From assembly GCF_900129215.1 (NCBI RefSeq), contig NZ_FQUQ01000004.1:558001-622000 (forward strand): a stretch of 64,000 nucleotides of DNA. The letters are read 5' to 3'. The notes beneath the pieces were generated by a model that ran no database searches, was not told where the DNA came from, and saw only the letters and a program-made list of their open reading frames with translations. The position numbers and the translations under genes were made by a program. Shown here piece after piece: positions 32,641-41,038 of this stretch. The stretch's first letter is position 1; every line of letters starts with the position of its first letter. The stretch comes from Pedobacter caeni. Lineage in GTDB: Bacteria; Bacteroidota; Bacteroidia; Sphingobacteriales; Sphingobacteriaceae.

Positions 32641-33204
32641 TTACTTTCCTGCCTCTGTATTGTACTGTTTAATAACTTCTCTTACCTGATCAAAACTGAA
32701 TTTATCCGCTGCAAGATAACGCTCTGCTATAGTCTTATTGTCTTCTATAAGGGAATAGAAAGCATCTTTTCTATCTTTCCGGCTTCCAATTAGGTTGTTA
32801 CTTTTCACTTCTATAGGAATGCCATTTCCTTTAGAAGCATACCAGGTTACTATGGTATGGGATGCGCCCTTATAGCCGGAGAAACTATTGACATATTCAA
32901 ACAGACTGATCTTTCCAAATTCAATTCTTAGCAAGAATACTTTTTTATCCCACTTAGACGGTTGTACAGCCTGGTAATCCTCCTGTTTTTTTTCCAGGTG
33001 AAATGCATCGACTTCCAATGGGCTGTACTTCACCTTATCCGAGCTATCAGTTTGCCTATATTTAACCTTATTCAGATTATAATCATTGATTTTACCCCAC
33101 AGCGTGTCTTTTTGCGTAGTAACAACATAATCTTTTTGAGCATAGACTGTTGCAATTGAACAAGATACTATTGAAAAAACCAGTAACATTTTTTTTAGTG
33201 CCAT
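32641..33204 (-). CDS. Exported hypothetical protein (187 aa)
   Basis: 187 residues with a clear signal peptide (1-22, KKMLLVFSIVSCSIATVYAQ). The mature part begins KDYVVTTQKDTLWGKINDYNLNKVKYRQ, a pattern (a Thr-Lys-Asp-Thr-Leu-x-Gly stretch followed by a KVKY strand) that recurs in Bacteroidota periplasmic proteins of unknown function. The rest alternates strands and a C-terminal helix (YLAADKFSFDQVREVIKQYN). I do not recognise a named family or enzyme motif. Monocistronic, convergent with secDF across the terminator. Secretion is confident, function unknown. Confidence 0.8.
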   Translation of the reverse strand: MALKKMLLVFSIVSCSIATVYAQKDYVVTTQKDTLWGKINDYNLNKVKYRQTDSSDKVKYSPLEVDAFHLEKKQEDYQAVQPSKWDKKVFLLRIEFGKISLFEYVNSFSGYKGASHTIVTWYASKGNGIPIEVKSNNLIGSRKDRKDAFYSLIEDNKTIAERYLAADKFSFDQVREVIKQYNTEAGK

Positions 33205-33452
33205 TATGTAATATTTTTTGATGGTTTTGGTTTATAAAATGATCAGCCAAAGACTGATCTGTTTCAGAACATTTAGAATAAAGCATACGGTATTAAGCGC
33301 ATTGATTTCAAATTGTTAAATTAGTTAAAAACTACATCTCTCCAACAAAAATAAATTTGGTACAACCATTATAATTTGACATTATTTAAGCAATAATAAT
33401 TCTTTTTGGATGCCTTTTTGTTTGTTATGTATCTTTACGAAAACAGATCATT

Positions 33453-34757
33453 ATGGAGCAGCATTTCCCAAAAGGCAACAAAACCAGAATAGTAATTGTA
33501 GGCGGAGGATTTGGAGGAATAGAATTAGCGAAGAAACTAAGAAATAAAAACATTGAAATCATTATGGTAGACAAACACAACTACCATACTTTCCAGCCCC
33601 TCCTCTATCAGGTGGCTACCGGTGGTCTCGAAGCTGACTCCATTGCTTTCCCGCTCCGAAAGATTTTTAAAGGACAAAAGAACCTGACTTTCCGCGTTGC
33701 AGAAGTGAAAAAGGTAAACCCGGAAACCAACTGTATTGAAACTTCCATTGGCACCATCGACTATGACCATCTGGTGATTGCGACAGGCTCCACCAGTAAC
33801 TTCTTCGGAAATACAGAGATTGAAGACAATGCCATGCCGATGAAATCCATCCCTGAGGCCTTAAACCTCAGAAGTCTGATTCTGCAGAATTTAGAAGCTG
33901 CACAGATTGCGCCGGATGCACTGACTGTAAATGAACTCCTCACCTTTGTGGTGGTTGGCGGAGGTCCTACAGGCGTAGAAACCGCAGGTGCGATTGCAGA
34001 ATTGAAAAAACACGTATTGAAAAGCGATTATCCTGAACTGGATATCGATAAAGTTCATATTTACCTGATCGAAGGATCTCCCGAACTATTGGGTGCCATG
34101 TCTGTTCAGGCCCAGAAAAAGGCGCATGATTTCCTGACAGAACTGGGTGTAAAAATCATGACCGAGTCCAGGGTGCAGTCTTTCGACGGAAAAGCTTTAT
34201 CTCTTGCTGATGGTCAGAAGATCCCTTCCTCGAACGTAATCTGGTCTGCAGGGGTGAAAGGTGTGGTCTTAGACGGATTAAGTCCTGATGCCGTAGTACG
34301 AGGTGGCAGACTCAAAGTAAATGAAATCAATAAGGTCGAACACTATGAAAACATTTATGCCATAGGCGATGTGGCCGCAATGATCACCGAAGAATTTCCT
34401 AACGGACATCCCGGAGTCGCTCCTGCAGCAATTCAACAGGGAAAACTCCTGGCCAAAAACCTGATCAGCATCGTAGAAAAGAAACCTACCGAAAACTTTA
34501 AATATTTTGACAAAGGAGCGATGGCAACCGTAGGTAGAAACCGTGCGGTGGTTGACCTTCATAAAATCAGATTTCAGGGAGTATTCGCGTGGTTTACCTG
34601 GATGTTTGTACATTTGATGACCCTTGTAGGCTTCAGGAATAAACTCGTGGTTTTTGTAAACTGGGTATGGAGTTATTTCAGCTACGACAGGGGAACCCGG
34701 TTAATCATTCGCCCATATCACAAGAAAGAACAACATGAACCAGCAAAAATCGATTAA
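33453..34757 (+). CDS. ndh: Type II NADH dehydrogenase (NDH-2), FAD-dependent
   Basis: 434-residue two-dinucleotide-binding flavoprotein that passes electrons from NADH to quinone without pumping protons. FAD site: RIVIVGGGFGGIELAKKL (15-32). Substrate-side NDH-2 motif: YHTFQPLLYQVATGGLEADSIAFPLR. NADH site: TFVVVGGGPTGVETAGAIAEL. Second FAD motif: NIYAIGDVAA, followed by AAIQQGKLLAKNL at the quinone side. The C-terminal region FAWFTWMFVHLMTLVGFRNKLVVFVNWVWSYFSY is the amphipathic membrane-binding part. The last 23 bases overlap the HMG-CoA lyase gene. A TATCTTTA element lies upstream near 33431. Confidence 0.93.
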   Translation: MEQHFPKGNKTRIVIVGGGFGGIELAKKLRNKNIEIIMVDKHNYHTFQPLLYQVATGGLEADSIAFPLRKIFKGQKNLTFRVAEVKKVNPETNCIETSIGTIDYDHLVIATGSTSNFFGNTEIEDNAMPMKSIPEALNLRSLILQNLEAAQIAPDALTVNELLTFVVVGGGPTGVETAGAIAELKKHVLKSDYPELDIDKVHIYLIEGSPELLGAMSVQAQKKAHDFLTELGVKIMTESRVQSFDGKALSLADGQKIPSSNVIWSAGVKGVVLDGLSPDAVVRGGRLKVNEINKVEHYENIYAIGDVAAMITEEFPNGHPGVAPAAIQQGKLLAKNLISIVEKKPTENFKYFDKGAMATVGRNRAVVDLHKIRFQGVFAWFTWMFVHLMTLVGFRNKLVVFVNWVWSYFSYDRGTRLIIRPYHKKEQHEPAKID

Positions 34758-35598
34758 ACTAGTAGAATGCCCGAGGGATGCGATGCAAGGCATTCACGAC
34801 TTTATTGATACTGACCTCAAAGCAGAATATATCAATTTATTATTACAAGTGGGCTTTGACACCATCGATTTTGGCAGTTTTGTTTCCCCTAAAGCGATTC
34901 CTCAACTCAGAGATACGGCAGAAGTGTTGTCTAAACTAGACCTCGGTCAGTCAAAGTCAAAATTACTGGCCATTGTAGCTAATTTAAGAGGCGTAGAAGA
35001 AGCGGTTAAACATAAAGAGATCAGTTACCTCGGTTTTCCCTTTTCGATCTCTGAGACCTTCCAGATGCGCAACACCAATTCTACCATCGCGGCGTCGCTG
35101 GATACGGTAAAACAAATGCTCGACCTTTGCGACCAGCATGATAAAACAGCAGTCGTTTATTTGTCGATGGGTTTTGGAAATCCATACGGAGATGAATGGA
35201 ATGAAGAGATCGTAGAAAAATGGGCCGGTACCCTTGTTAACAATGGTGTAAAGATCTTGTCCTTGTCTGATACCATCGGCGTATCCTCGCCGGAAAGAAT
35301 AAAAGCAATTTTACCCGGACTTACCGCCAAATTCCCTGAGGTAGAAATAGGTGTACATTTACACAGCACTCCGGAAACAAGGATTGAAAAGATCGCGGCA
35401 GCTTATGAAAGTGGTTGTCTCCGTTTCGACAGTGCTTTAAAAGGTTTTGGGGGATGTCCTATGGCGGCTGATGACCTGACCGGAAACCTGGCTACAGAAG
35501 ACCTGATCTGGTTTCTGGAAAGCAAAGGAGAAAAACTAAATCTGGATATGGAAAAATGGAAAGCTGCGGTACAGCTTTCCTCAGGAATTTTCTTATAA
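34735..35598 (+). CDS. Hydroxymethylglutaryl-CoA lyase-like enzyme
   Basis: 287-residue TIM-barrel lyase of the HMGL-like family, cleaving HMG-CoA to acetoacetate and acetyl-CoA at the end of leucine breakdown. Marks: VECPRDAMQGI (R14 is the catalytic Arg; most homologues read RDGLQ, here RDAMQ), VGFDTIDFGSFVSPKAIPQ, the metal-binding HLH in VEIGVHLHST, and GFGGCPMAADDLTGNLATEDL holding the catalytic-loop Cys and the metal Asn. The start ATG lies 23 bases inside the ndh gene in another frame, an unusually long overlap. Leucine-type dehydrogenase at 54.9 kb belongs to the same catabolic route but is not linked. Confidence 0.88.
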   Translation: MNQQKSIKLVECPRDAMQGIHDFIDTDLKAEYINLLLQVGFDTIDFGSFVSPKAIPQLRDTAEVLSKLDLGQSKSKLLAIVANLRGVEEAVKHKEISYLGFPFSISETFQMRNTNSTIAASLDTVKQMLDLCDQHDKTAVVYLSMGFGNPYGDEWNEEIVEKWAGTLVNNGVKILSLSDTIGVSSPERIKAILPGLTAKFPEVEIGVHLHSTPETRIEKIAAAYESGCLRFDSALKGFGGCPMAADDLTGNLATEDLIWFLESKGEKLNLDMEKWKAAVQLSSGIFL

Positions 35599-35607
35599 CC
35601 TATAAGC

Positions 35608-35632
35608 GGGTAGATTCCTTCGGCTTCTACCC
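35608..35632. terminator. Bidirectional hairpin between the HMG-CoA lyase and GNAT genes
   Basis: GGGTAGA (35608-35614) pairs with TCTACCC (35626-35632), 11-base loop, followed by TTTCTT. The right arm overlaps the stop of the minus-strand GNAT gene. Modest stem. Confidence 0.55.
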
Positions 35633-36052
35633 TTTCTTAACCATTTTAAAATGCTGAATTCCAGCTTCCTCAAACTGGTCTCCTTCCGCCACAAAACCAA
35701 ATCTGGCGTATAAAGGCATGGCGGTTAACTGTGCATTCAGGTAAATATAATGCGCATCTTCAGGAAGATCAGACAGTGCAGCAGCAACCAATGCCTGGCC
35801 AATCCGCTTTCCCCTGAATTCCTTTAATACCGCAAACCGTTCCAGTTTATACCCATTGTCGGTTTTTCTCCAGCGACAGGCACCACAAGGCTGATTATCC
35901 ATCATGGCCAGAAAATGAACAGATTCTTCTTCATGCTCCCATTCTAATTCTGGCGGACAGTTCTGCTCTTCTACAAAAACTACTTTTCTGATTGCAAATA
36001 CCTTTTCCAGCTCTTCTTTATTCGTTGCTTTATTGACAAACAATGTTTCCAT
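35627..36052 (-). CDS. GNAT acetyltransferase (YjcF/ElaA-like)
   Basis: 141-residue GNAT protein. The opening FAIRKVVFVEEQNCPPELEWEHEEESVHFLAM is the RxxVFVxEQxxPxxxExD signature of the YjcF/ElaA branch. It is followed by GACRWRKTDNGYKLERFAVLKEFRGKRIGQALV (acetyl-CoA pyrophosphate loop RGKRIGQAL) and LNAQLTAMPLYARFGF. Substrates for this branch are not established. Convergent with the HMG-CoA lyase gene and divergent from the adhesin-like gene at 36360. Confidence 0.87.
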   Translation of the reverse strand: METLFVNKATNKEELEKVFAIRKVVFVEEQNCPPELEWEHEEESVHFLAMMDNQPCGACRWRKTDNGYKLERFAVLKEFRGKRIGQALVAAALSDLPEDAHYIYLNAQLTAMPLYARFGFVAEGDQFEEAGIQHFKMVKKG

Positions 36053-36359
36053 ATTGAATTGATTTGTACAAATATGCTAAAAATCTAATGGATGCACCAG
36101 TATGACTTATTTCAATAAAATTTTGCTATTAAAATCATTATTATGCATTACAATTCCATATACAGAATTGTAATGCAACACAATTACAAAACACACAAAT
36201 CATTGTCAGGCAAATACTTGGTTAACAAAATACATCTGTTTAGATTAGCATCAGGTCTTTAATTCAGAGGGGGAAATCTCTGTAATTTTCGTTCTTCGGA
36301 GGTCATATGATCTCCAAAGAGCGGAGACTCATTTTATTTTATTGAACAAAAGATAAAAA
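36053..36359. promoter_or_regulatory. Intergenic region with a 13-bp inverted repeat (36144-36177) and competing hairpins
   Basis: TGCATTACAATTC (36144-36156) and GAATTGTAATGCA (36165-36177) form a perfect 13-bp inverted repeat with an 8-base spacer, followed by a further half-site CAATTAC. Near the adhesin-like gene, GGAGGTCATATGATCTCC (36298-36315) is a quasi-palindrome. Its right arm can instead pair with GGAGA at 36323-36327, so two exclusive hairpins are possible in the leader. Operator or attenuator roles are inference. Confidence 0.55.
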
Positions 36360-38264
36360 ATGAGCAAAACCATCTTCGCTGTTTTTTTATGCTGTTTTTC
36401 CTGCTGCATTAATAATACATTTTCACAAACCTGCCAGGGAAGTCTTGGCGATCCGGTTGTGCATATTGATTTTGGCAGAGGTGATGACACTTTTGGTCCA
36501 GAATTAGGATCTAACACAAAATACCAATATATCATGTCAAATGCACCGGCTGATGGATATTATACGATTAAGAAAAAAATAGATAGAGGTGATCCCTGGC
36601 ATTTTATTTCAAATCATACTCCAGATGACCCTGATGGCTATCTTATGATGGTTAATGCAAGTTATAGTCCTGGAATCTTTTATGAGACAATCGTTACTAC
36701 CGAACTATGCGCTAATACAACTTATGAATTTGCAGCATGGGTTGCTAATCTAATGAAATCAGGAGGAATCAAACCCAACATTACCTTTCAAATAACAACG
36801 ATCAATGATCAAATACTTAGCACATACAATACGGGAGATATCCCTAATTCAGTCGAATCTACCTGGAAACAATATGGCTTTTTATTTACTACTATTGGAA
36901 ATGTAACCCAAGTAAAAATCAAGATTGTTAACAATGCATTAGGCGGCAGTGGTAATGATCTGGTACTTGATGACATTACGTTCAGACCTTGTGGGCCCAA
37001 AATTTCCACTTCTATAGATAATGGCCAACAGGAAAAAATCATTTGTGAAAATGAAAACACTTCAATTACTATTTCTGCAAATGTTGAAGGGTCAGCAAAC
37101 CTCCGATACTTATGGCAAAGAAATAGTGGCAATGGCTGGGTTGACCTTAATAACGAAACGACTACACAGATAATTATTCCCGCTCAAACCTTGCCACCCG
37201 GAAATTATCAATACCGTATTTTAGCTGCTGAAATAAACAATTTCAACTCACCCTCGTGTAGAGCTGCTTCATCAGCCGTCACAATCCAAGTAACCCCCTC
37301 CCCTAAGCCGATTGTCGTTAGTCAACAAAACGTTTGCATAGGAAATACAATCAATTTAGATGTAAATGGAACTGCAGATTCTTATTCCTGGACAGGACCA
37401 AATAATTACCGCTCTAACCTTAAGTCACCTGTCATCGAAAATGCTTCCGCTGCTGATGCTGGAACATACCAAGTAAGCATCATCTCCAAAGGTTGCTCAG
37501 CTATTGCACAGATTAATGTATCCATTATAGCTCTTCCCTTAGCTGAAGTCGATGCTTCATCTGTTTCTATCTGTGAGGGTACTTCCGTTACACTCCATGC
37601 TTCCGGCGGATCCAGCTATAAATGGATGCCATCCGAAGGATTATCCGCTACGGATATCCCCAATCCCATCGCTTCCCCCGGAATCACGACTGTATACAGT
37701 GTATCAGTTTCTAATGGAGTTTGTGAAGCCATCAAATATGTAATCGTGAATGTATTTAGAAAAGCTGAAGCTGATGCCGGAAAAGACAGGTCGATCATAG
37801 AAGGGCAGTCTATTACCTTAAATGGCAAGGTTTCCGGTGATCATGTCCGGTATTTCTGGACTCCTTCTAATTTCCTGGACGATCCCTCAAAACTAAACCC
37901 CACAGCCAGTCCTCCACAGCACATCACTTATACCTTGAATGTATGGTCTGAAGAAGGCTGTCCCGGCAGCACTTCTGACGTATCCGTTAAAGTTTATAAA
38001 AAACTGGAAATTCCCAATACCATCACCCCAAATGGCGATGGCATTAATGATGTATGGAATATTGCCGCATTGGAGGCTTATCCGGAAGCAGAAATCAAAA
38101 TCGTAAACCGCTATGGGGAACGGGTATTCAGCTCTGCATCTGATGCTAAAAACTGGGATGGAAAATATAAAGGCGTCAATGTTCCGGTAGGAACCTATTA
38201 TTACATGATTGACCTCCACAGCGGGCAAAAAATCATCACCGGATCAATTACCGTTCTAAGATAG
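36360..38264 (+). CDS. Adhesin-like protein with gliding-motility/T9SS type-B C-terminal domain
   Basis: 634 residues. Signal peptide 1-23 (CCINNTFSQ). Residues about 30-215 form a jelly-roll-like domain (VVHIDFGRGDDTFG ... TTYEFAAWVANL ... LVLDDITFRPCGP) seen at the N-terminus of Bacteroidota surface adhesins. Three Ig/PKD-like modules follow (about 220-310, 315-390, 395-545), containing CENENTSITISA and CEGTSVTLHASGG style openings. The C-terminal about 85 residues (IPNTITPNGDGINDVWNIAALEAYPEAEIKIVNRYGERVF ... GTYYYMIDL) are the CHU_C/gliding motility-associated C-terminal domain, the type-B sorting signal of the type IX secretion system. The product is thus expected on the cell surface or released; ligand unknown. 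Preceded by a structured leader. Confidence 0.9.
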   Translation: MSKTIFAVFLCCFSCCINNTFSQTCQGSLGDPVVHIDFGRGDDTFGPELGSNTKYQYIMSNAPADGYYTIKKKIDRGDPWHFISNHTPDDPDGYLMMVNASYSPGIFYETIVTTELCANTTYEFAAWVANLMKSGGIKPNITFQITTINDQILSTYNTGDIPNSVESTWKQYGFLFTTIGNVTQVKIKIVNNALGGSGNDLVLDDITFRPCGPKISTSIDNGQQEKIICENENTSITISANVEGSANLRYLWQRNSGNGWVDLNNETTTQIIIPAQTLPPGNYQYRILAAEINNFNSPSCRAASSAVTIQVTPSPKPIVVSQQNVCIGNTINLDVNGTADSYSWTGPNNYRSNLKSPVIENASAADAGTYQVSIISKGCSAIAQINVSIIALPLAEVDASSVSICEGTSVTLHASGGSSYKWMPSEGLSATDIPNPIASPGITTVYSVSVSNGVCEAIKYVIVNVFRKAEADAGKDRSIIEGQSITLNGKVSGDHVRYFWTPSNFLDDPSKLNPTASPPQHITYTLNVWSEEGCPGSTSDVSVKVYKKLEIPNTITPNGDGINDVWNIAALEAYPEAEIKIVNRYGERVFSSASDAKNWDGKYKGVNVPVGTYYYMIDLHSGQKIITGSITVLR

Positions 38265-38297
38265 TCTTCTTCTGATTTCAAGCCCACATTTCATAAA

Positions 38298-38328
38298 AAA
38301 AGCGCTCTGATTTTTTCAGAGCGCTTTT
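38298..38328. terminator. Bidirectional terminator between the adhesin-like gene and fbaA
   Basis: AAAAGCGCTCTGA (38298-38310), TTTTT loop, TCAGAGCGCTTTT (38316-38328): perfect 13-bp stem with A/T-tracts on both flanks, between convergent genes. Confidence 0.93.
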
Positions 38329-38345
38329 CATATCAATAAGACACC

Positions 38346-39425
38346 TTATAATTTATCGCTTGCGTCTTTACAGTTCAAATCTTCAAAAGCTTGTGTTAAA
38401 CGTTTCACAAAAGCTTCTTCACCTTTACGCAACCATACGCGTGGATCATAGTATTTCTTATTTGGTTTATCTTCCCCATCAGGGTTACCAATCTGGCCTT
38501 GAAGATAAGCTTCATTTGCAGTATAATAATCTAAGATACCTTCCCAGAATGCCCATTGCATATCAGTATCAATGTTCATTTTGATGGCTCCATAAGAAAT
38601 TGCCTCTCTGATTTCTTCCTGAGAAGAACCTGATCCACCATGGAATACAAAATTGATTGGTTTCTCTGCAGTCAATCCGAATTTTTCTTTGATGAAGTCC
38701 TGAGAGTTTTTAAGGATAACCGGTTGTAATTTTACGTTACCTGGTTTATACACTCCGTGAACATTACCAAAAGCGGCAGCTACGGTGAATTTATCACTTA
38801 CTTTACTCAATTCTTCGTAAGCATAAGCTACTTCAGAAGGCTGAGTGTATAATTTAGAGCTATCTACATCGCTATTGTCCACGCCATCTTCTTCACCGCC
38901 GGTTACACCAAGCTCGATTTCAATGGTCATGCCCATTTTTGCCATACGTGCAAGATATTTAGCAGAGATTTCCATATTTTCTTCAATAGGTTCTTCTGAT
39001 AAATCAAGCATGTGTGAAGAGAACAATGGTTTGCCGTGCTCAGCAAAGAATTTTTCTCCATGATCCAACAAACCGTCGATCCATGGTAATAATTTCTTAG
39101 CGGCATGATCAGTATGTAATACGACTGCAACACCATAATGTTCTGCTAATAAATGAACGTGTTTAGCAGCAGATACCGCTCCCAATACGCAGGCATTTAG
39201 ATTGTCATTATTCAATGTCTTTCCTGCATAAAACTGGGCACCGCCATTTGACAGCTGAATCATAACAGGTGAATTAACTGCTTTAGCTGTTTCCATTACC
39301 GCATTAATTGTATTGGTACCGGTAACATTAACCGCAGGTAATGCAAACTGATGTTTTTTAGCCTGTTCAAATAATTCCTGAACAGCATCTCCGTAAATTA
39401 CGCCTTTATAGCCTTTTAAACTCAT
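38346..39425 (-). CDS. fbaA: Class II fructose-1,6-bisphosphate aldolase
   Basis: 359-residue zinc aldolase of glycolysis/gluconeogenesis, close in length and sequence to E. coli FbaA. Zinc and substrate residues: VVLHTDHAAKKLLPWIDGLL (metal His and catalytic Asp), the EIELGVTGGEEDGVDNS block of class IIA enzymes, AAFGNVHGVYKPGNVKL (second His), VFHGGSGSSQEEIREAISYGAIKMNIDTDMQWAFW (third His and phosphate loop). Monocistronic between a terminator and the 398-base intergenic region that contains the palindromic element. Confidence 0.97.
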   Translation of the reverse strand: MSLKGYKGVIYGDAVQELFEQAKKHQFALPAVNVTGTNTINAVMETAKAVNSPVMIQLSNGGAQFYAGKTLNNDNLNACVLGAVSAAKHVHLLAEHYGVAVVLHTDHAAKKLLPWIDGLLDHGEKFFAEHGKPLFSSHMLDLSEEPIEENMEISAKYLARMAKMGMTIEIELGVTGGEEDGVDNSDVDSSKLYTQPSEVAYAYEELSKVSDKFTVAAAFGNVHGVYKPGNVKLQPVILKNSQDFIKEKFGLTAEKPINFVFHGGSGSSQEEIREAISYGAIKMNIDTDMQWAFWEGILDYYTANEAYLQGQIGNPDGEDKPNKKYYDPRVWLRKGEEAFVKRLTQAFEDLNCKDASDKL

Positions 39426-39601
39426 TGTTTTATAATTTTTTATATCCCGAAGTTATGAAAAATATCACGCTGACCAAATCTGTGGCCAACAAATTACAAA
39501 CTAATATTTCCTCATCTGACTCCATTATTCAAATATTAACATCCAAATGATTGGAATCATCCATTTACGAACCAGTCTGAGTTCCTGCTAAAATCCTGTT
39601 T

Positions 39602-39775
39602 AAATGTTTTGCATATGGTATTCATATGTGTTATCCTCCAATTGACCATCATTTAACCATCAACAGGAGGTTGATAGGTCTATAATTGGTCTGACAGACC
39701 TTTCAACGATGTTTTCGAGATCAAATGACCCTTTATTTTAGGATAACACATATGAATACCATATGAAAAACATTT
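39602..39775. mobile_element. 174-bp element with 36-bp terminal inverted repeats (MITE-like or invertible segment)
   Basis: Left arm 39602-39637 and right arm 39740-39775 are inverted copies matching at 35 of 36 positions; both contain CATATGGTATTCATATGTG, itself nearly symmetric. The 102-base interior is also structured: ATCAAC-AGGAG-GTTGAT (hairpin at 39659-39675), CCAATT (39638-39643) pairing with AATTGG around 39684-39689, and GGTCT-GAC-AGACC (39688-39700). No coding capacity. I see no convincing target-site duplication. It lies in the 398-base gap between fbaA and the DUF6266-GNAT gene; the rest of that gap is A/T-rich without features. Options: non-autonomous transposable element, invertible regulatory segment, or a structured RNA. 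Confidence 0.8.
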
Positions 39776-39823
39776 CGTAAATTGTTTTTAATCAATTCAA
39801 TCACTTACTTAAATAAATTAAAA

Positions 39824-40855
39824 ATGGGAATATTAATAAATGGGTTATTTGGCGGATTCCATGGTAGAGTCGGCAACCTGGTAGGTTATACCTTAAAAGG
39901 TAAACATGTCATCAGAATGATAGGCAGAAGCGAAAAACCACTTACTCCGGCAAGAAAAGCAAACTGCCAGAAGATGACAGTGGTCAATGAAATCCTTAAG
40001 CCTTCAATTTATGCGATCCGTGCAGGATTCCGCCTTGCGGTTGTCGGAACGGACAGAAACGAATACAATGAAGCCGTTTCTTACAATAAAAAGAATGCCC
40101 TTCGGGGTGAATATCCAAACATTAGTCTGGACTACAGCAAAGTATTGATGAGCATGGGAACCCTTCCTGTGGCAGTGAATCCCTCGATCAGCCAGAATGA
40201 GGAGAAAATCACCTTTAACTGGGAAGACCAGGTCTTTTCGGGAAGCCAGTATTATAACGATCGGGCGATGCTGGTGATTTATTTCCCCGATTTAAAAGAC
40301 ACCTGTTACCAATTAATCGGAGCAAAAAGAGGGGAAGGCACAGATGTGCTTTCTATCGATCCGGCGCATCTCAACAAACGCATGGAAGCCTATATCTCTT
40401 TTGCCAGACAGGATGGCAGAGAAGTCTCTAATAGCGTACATGCGGGCTCTTTGAACTTAGATCGTGAAGTAGACATTGCTGAAGATGCTGCGCCGGAGAC
40501 TAAAGATAATTCTGAATTTGTTCATCAACTACAGGATGAATTAAACCAAAAAACAACCGGAGACTGGGAGTTAAAACTCAGTCAGCATGATGCCCGCATC
40601 GCAGAACTCAGGATCACCTCCCCTGTTAATGAACAGGTGGATCTAAAAGAAATGATTGCTCCTTTATTCAAAAAAACAAAGATTAACCGGCTTGTGGTGA
40701 GTATAAACACAGGAAACAAGGAAATGATCAGCTTATTAAAAGATCTGGGTTTCAGAAAGGAAGGTCATTTTATTGAAAACCGGTTTGTAAATGGCGAATG
40801 GATCAATGAATATCAGTTTGCGATACTAAAATCGGAATGGGACCTGTTGAACTAG
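39824..40855 (+). CDS. DUF6266 protein fused to a GNAT-like C-terminal domain
   Basis: 343 residues from ATG 39824 (an earlier frame opening at 39782 would add 14 residues not seen in the family). Residues 1-207 match the Bacteroidota DUF6266 family: MGILINGLFGGFHGRVGNLVGYTLKGKHVIR, AGFRLAVV, YNEAVSYNKKNALRGEYPNISLDYSKVLMSMG, and the closing SNSVHAGSLNL. A short acidic linker follows (about 208-235). The C-terminal part (236-343) has the second half of a GNAT fold: INRLVVSINTGNKEMISLLKDLGFRKEGHFIENRFVNGEWINEYQFAILKSEW. DUF6266 proteins are normally about 210 residues, so this is a fusion. No signal peptide. Function of DUF6266 is unknown. The gene directly follows the 174-bp palindromic element. 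Confidence 0.85.
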   Translation: MGILINGLFGGFHGRVGNLVGYTLKGKHVIRMIGRSEKPLTPARKANCQKMTVVNEILKPSIYAIRAGFRLAVVGTDRNEYNEAVSYNKKNALRGEYPNISLDYSKVLMSMGTLPVAVNPSISQNEEKITFNWEDQVFSGSQYYNDRAMLVIYFPDLKDTCYQLIGAKRGEGTDVLSIDPAHLNKRMEAYISFARQDGREVSNSVHAGSLNLDREVDIAEDAAPETKDNSEFVHQLQDELNQKTTGDWELKLSQHDARIAELRITSPVNEQVDLKEMIAPLFKKTKINRLVVSINTGNKEMISLLKDLGFRKEGHFIENRFVNGEWINEYQFAILKSEWDLLN

Positions 40856-41038
40856 TGCTTTAGCAAGAGATCATCTGTTTTTTATTTGGGTATGCTATAC
40901 CGGAAGATTGAAGCATCTATCCTGGCAGGAATTCCTGTGAACTGACCATAAGTAACCGGCATTTTTCAACAATTGAAACTAGCGCTTCCGTTCTGATTTT
41001 TTTTTGTTTCTTTGTACTCGCATTTTTCAACAAATAAC

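Noticed and set aside
33241..33259. GATCAG...CTGATC inverted repeat upstream of the exported 187-aa protein
   Set aside because: Only 6-bp arms in A/T-rich sequence; likely chance.
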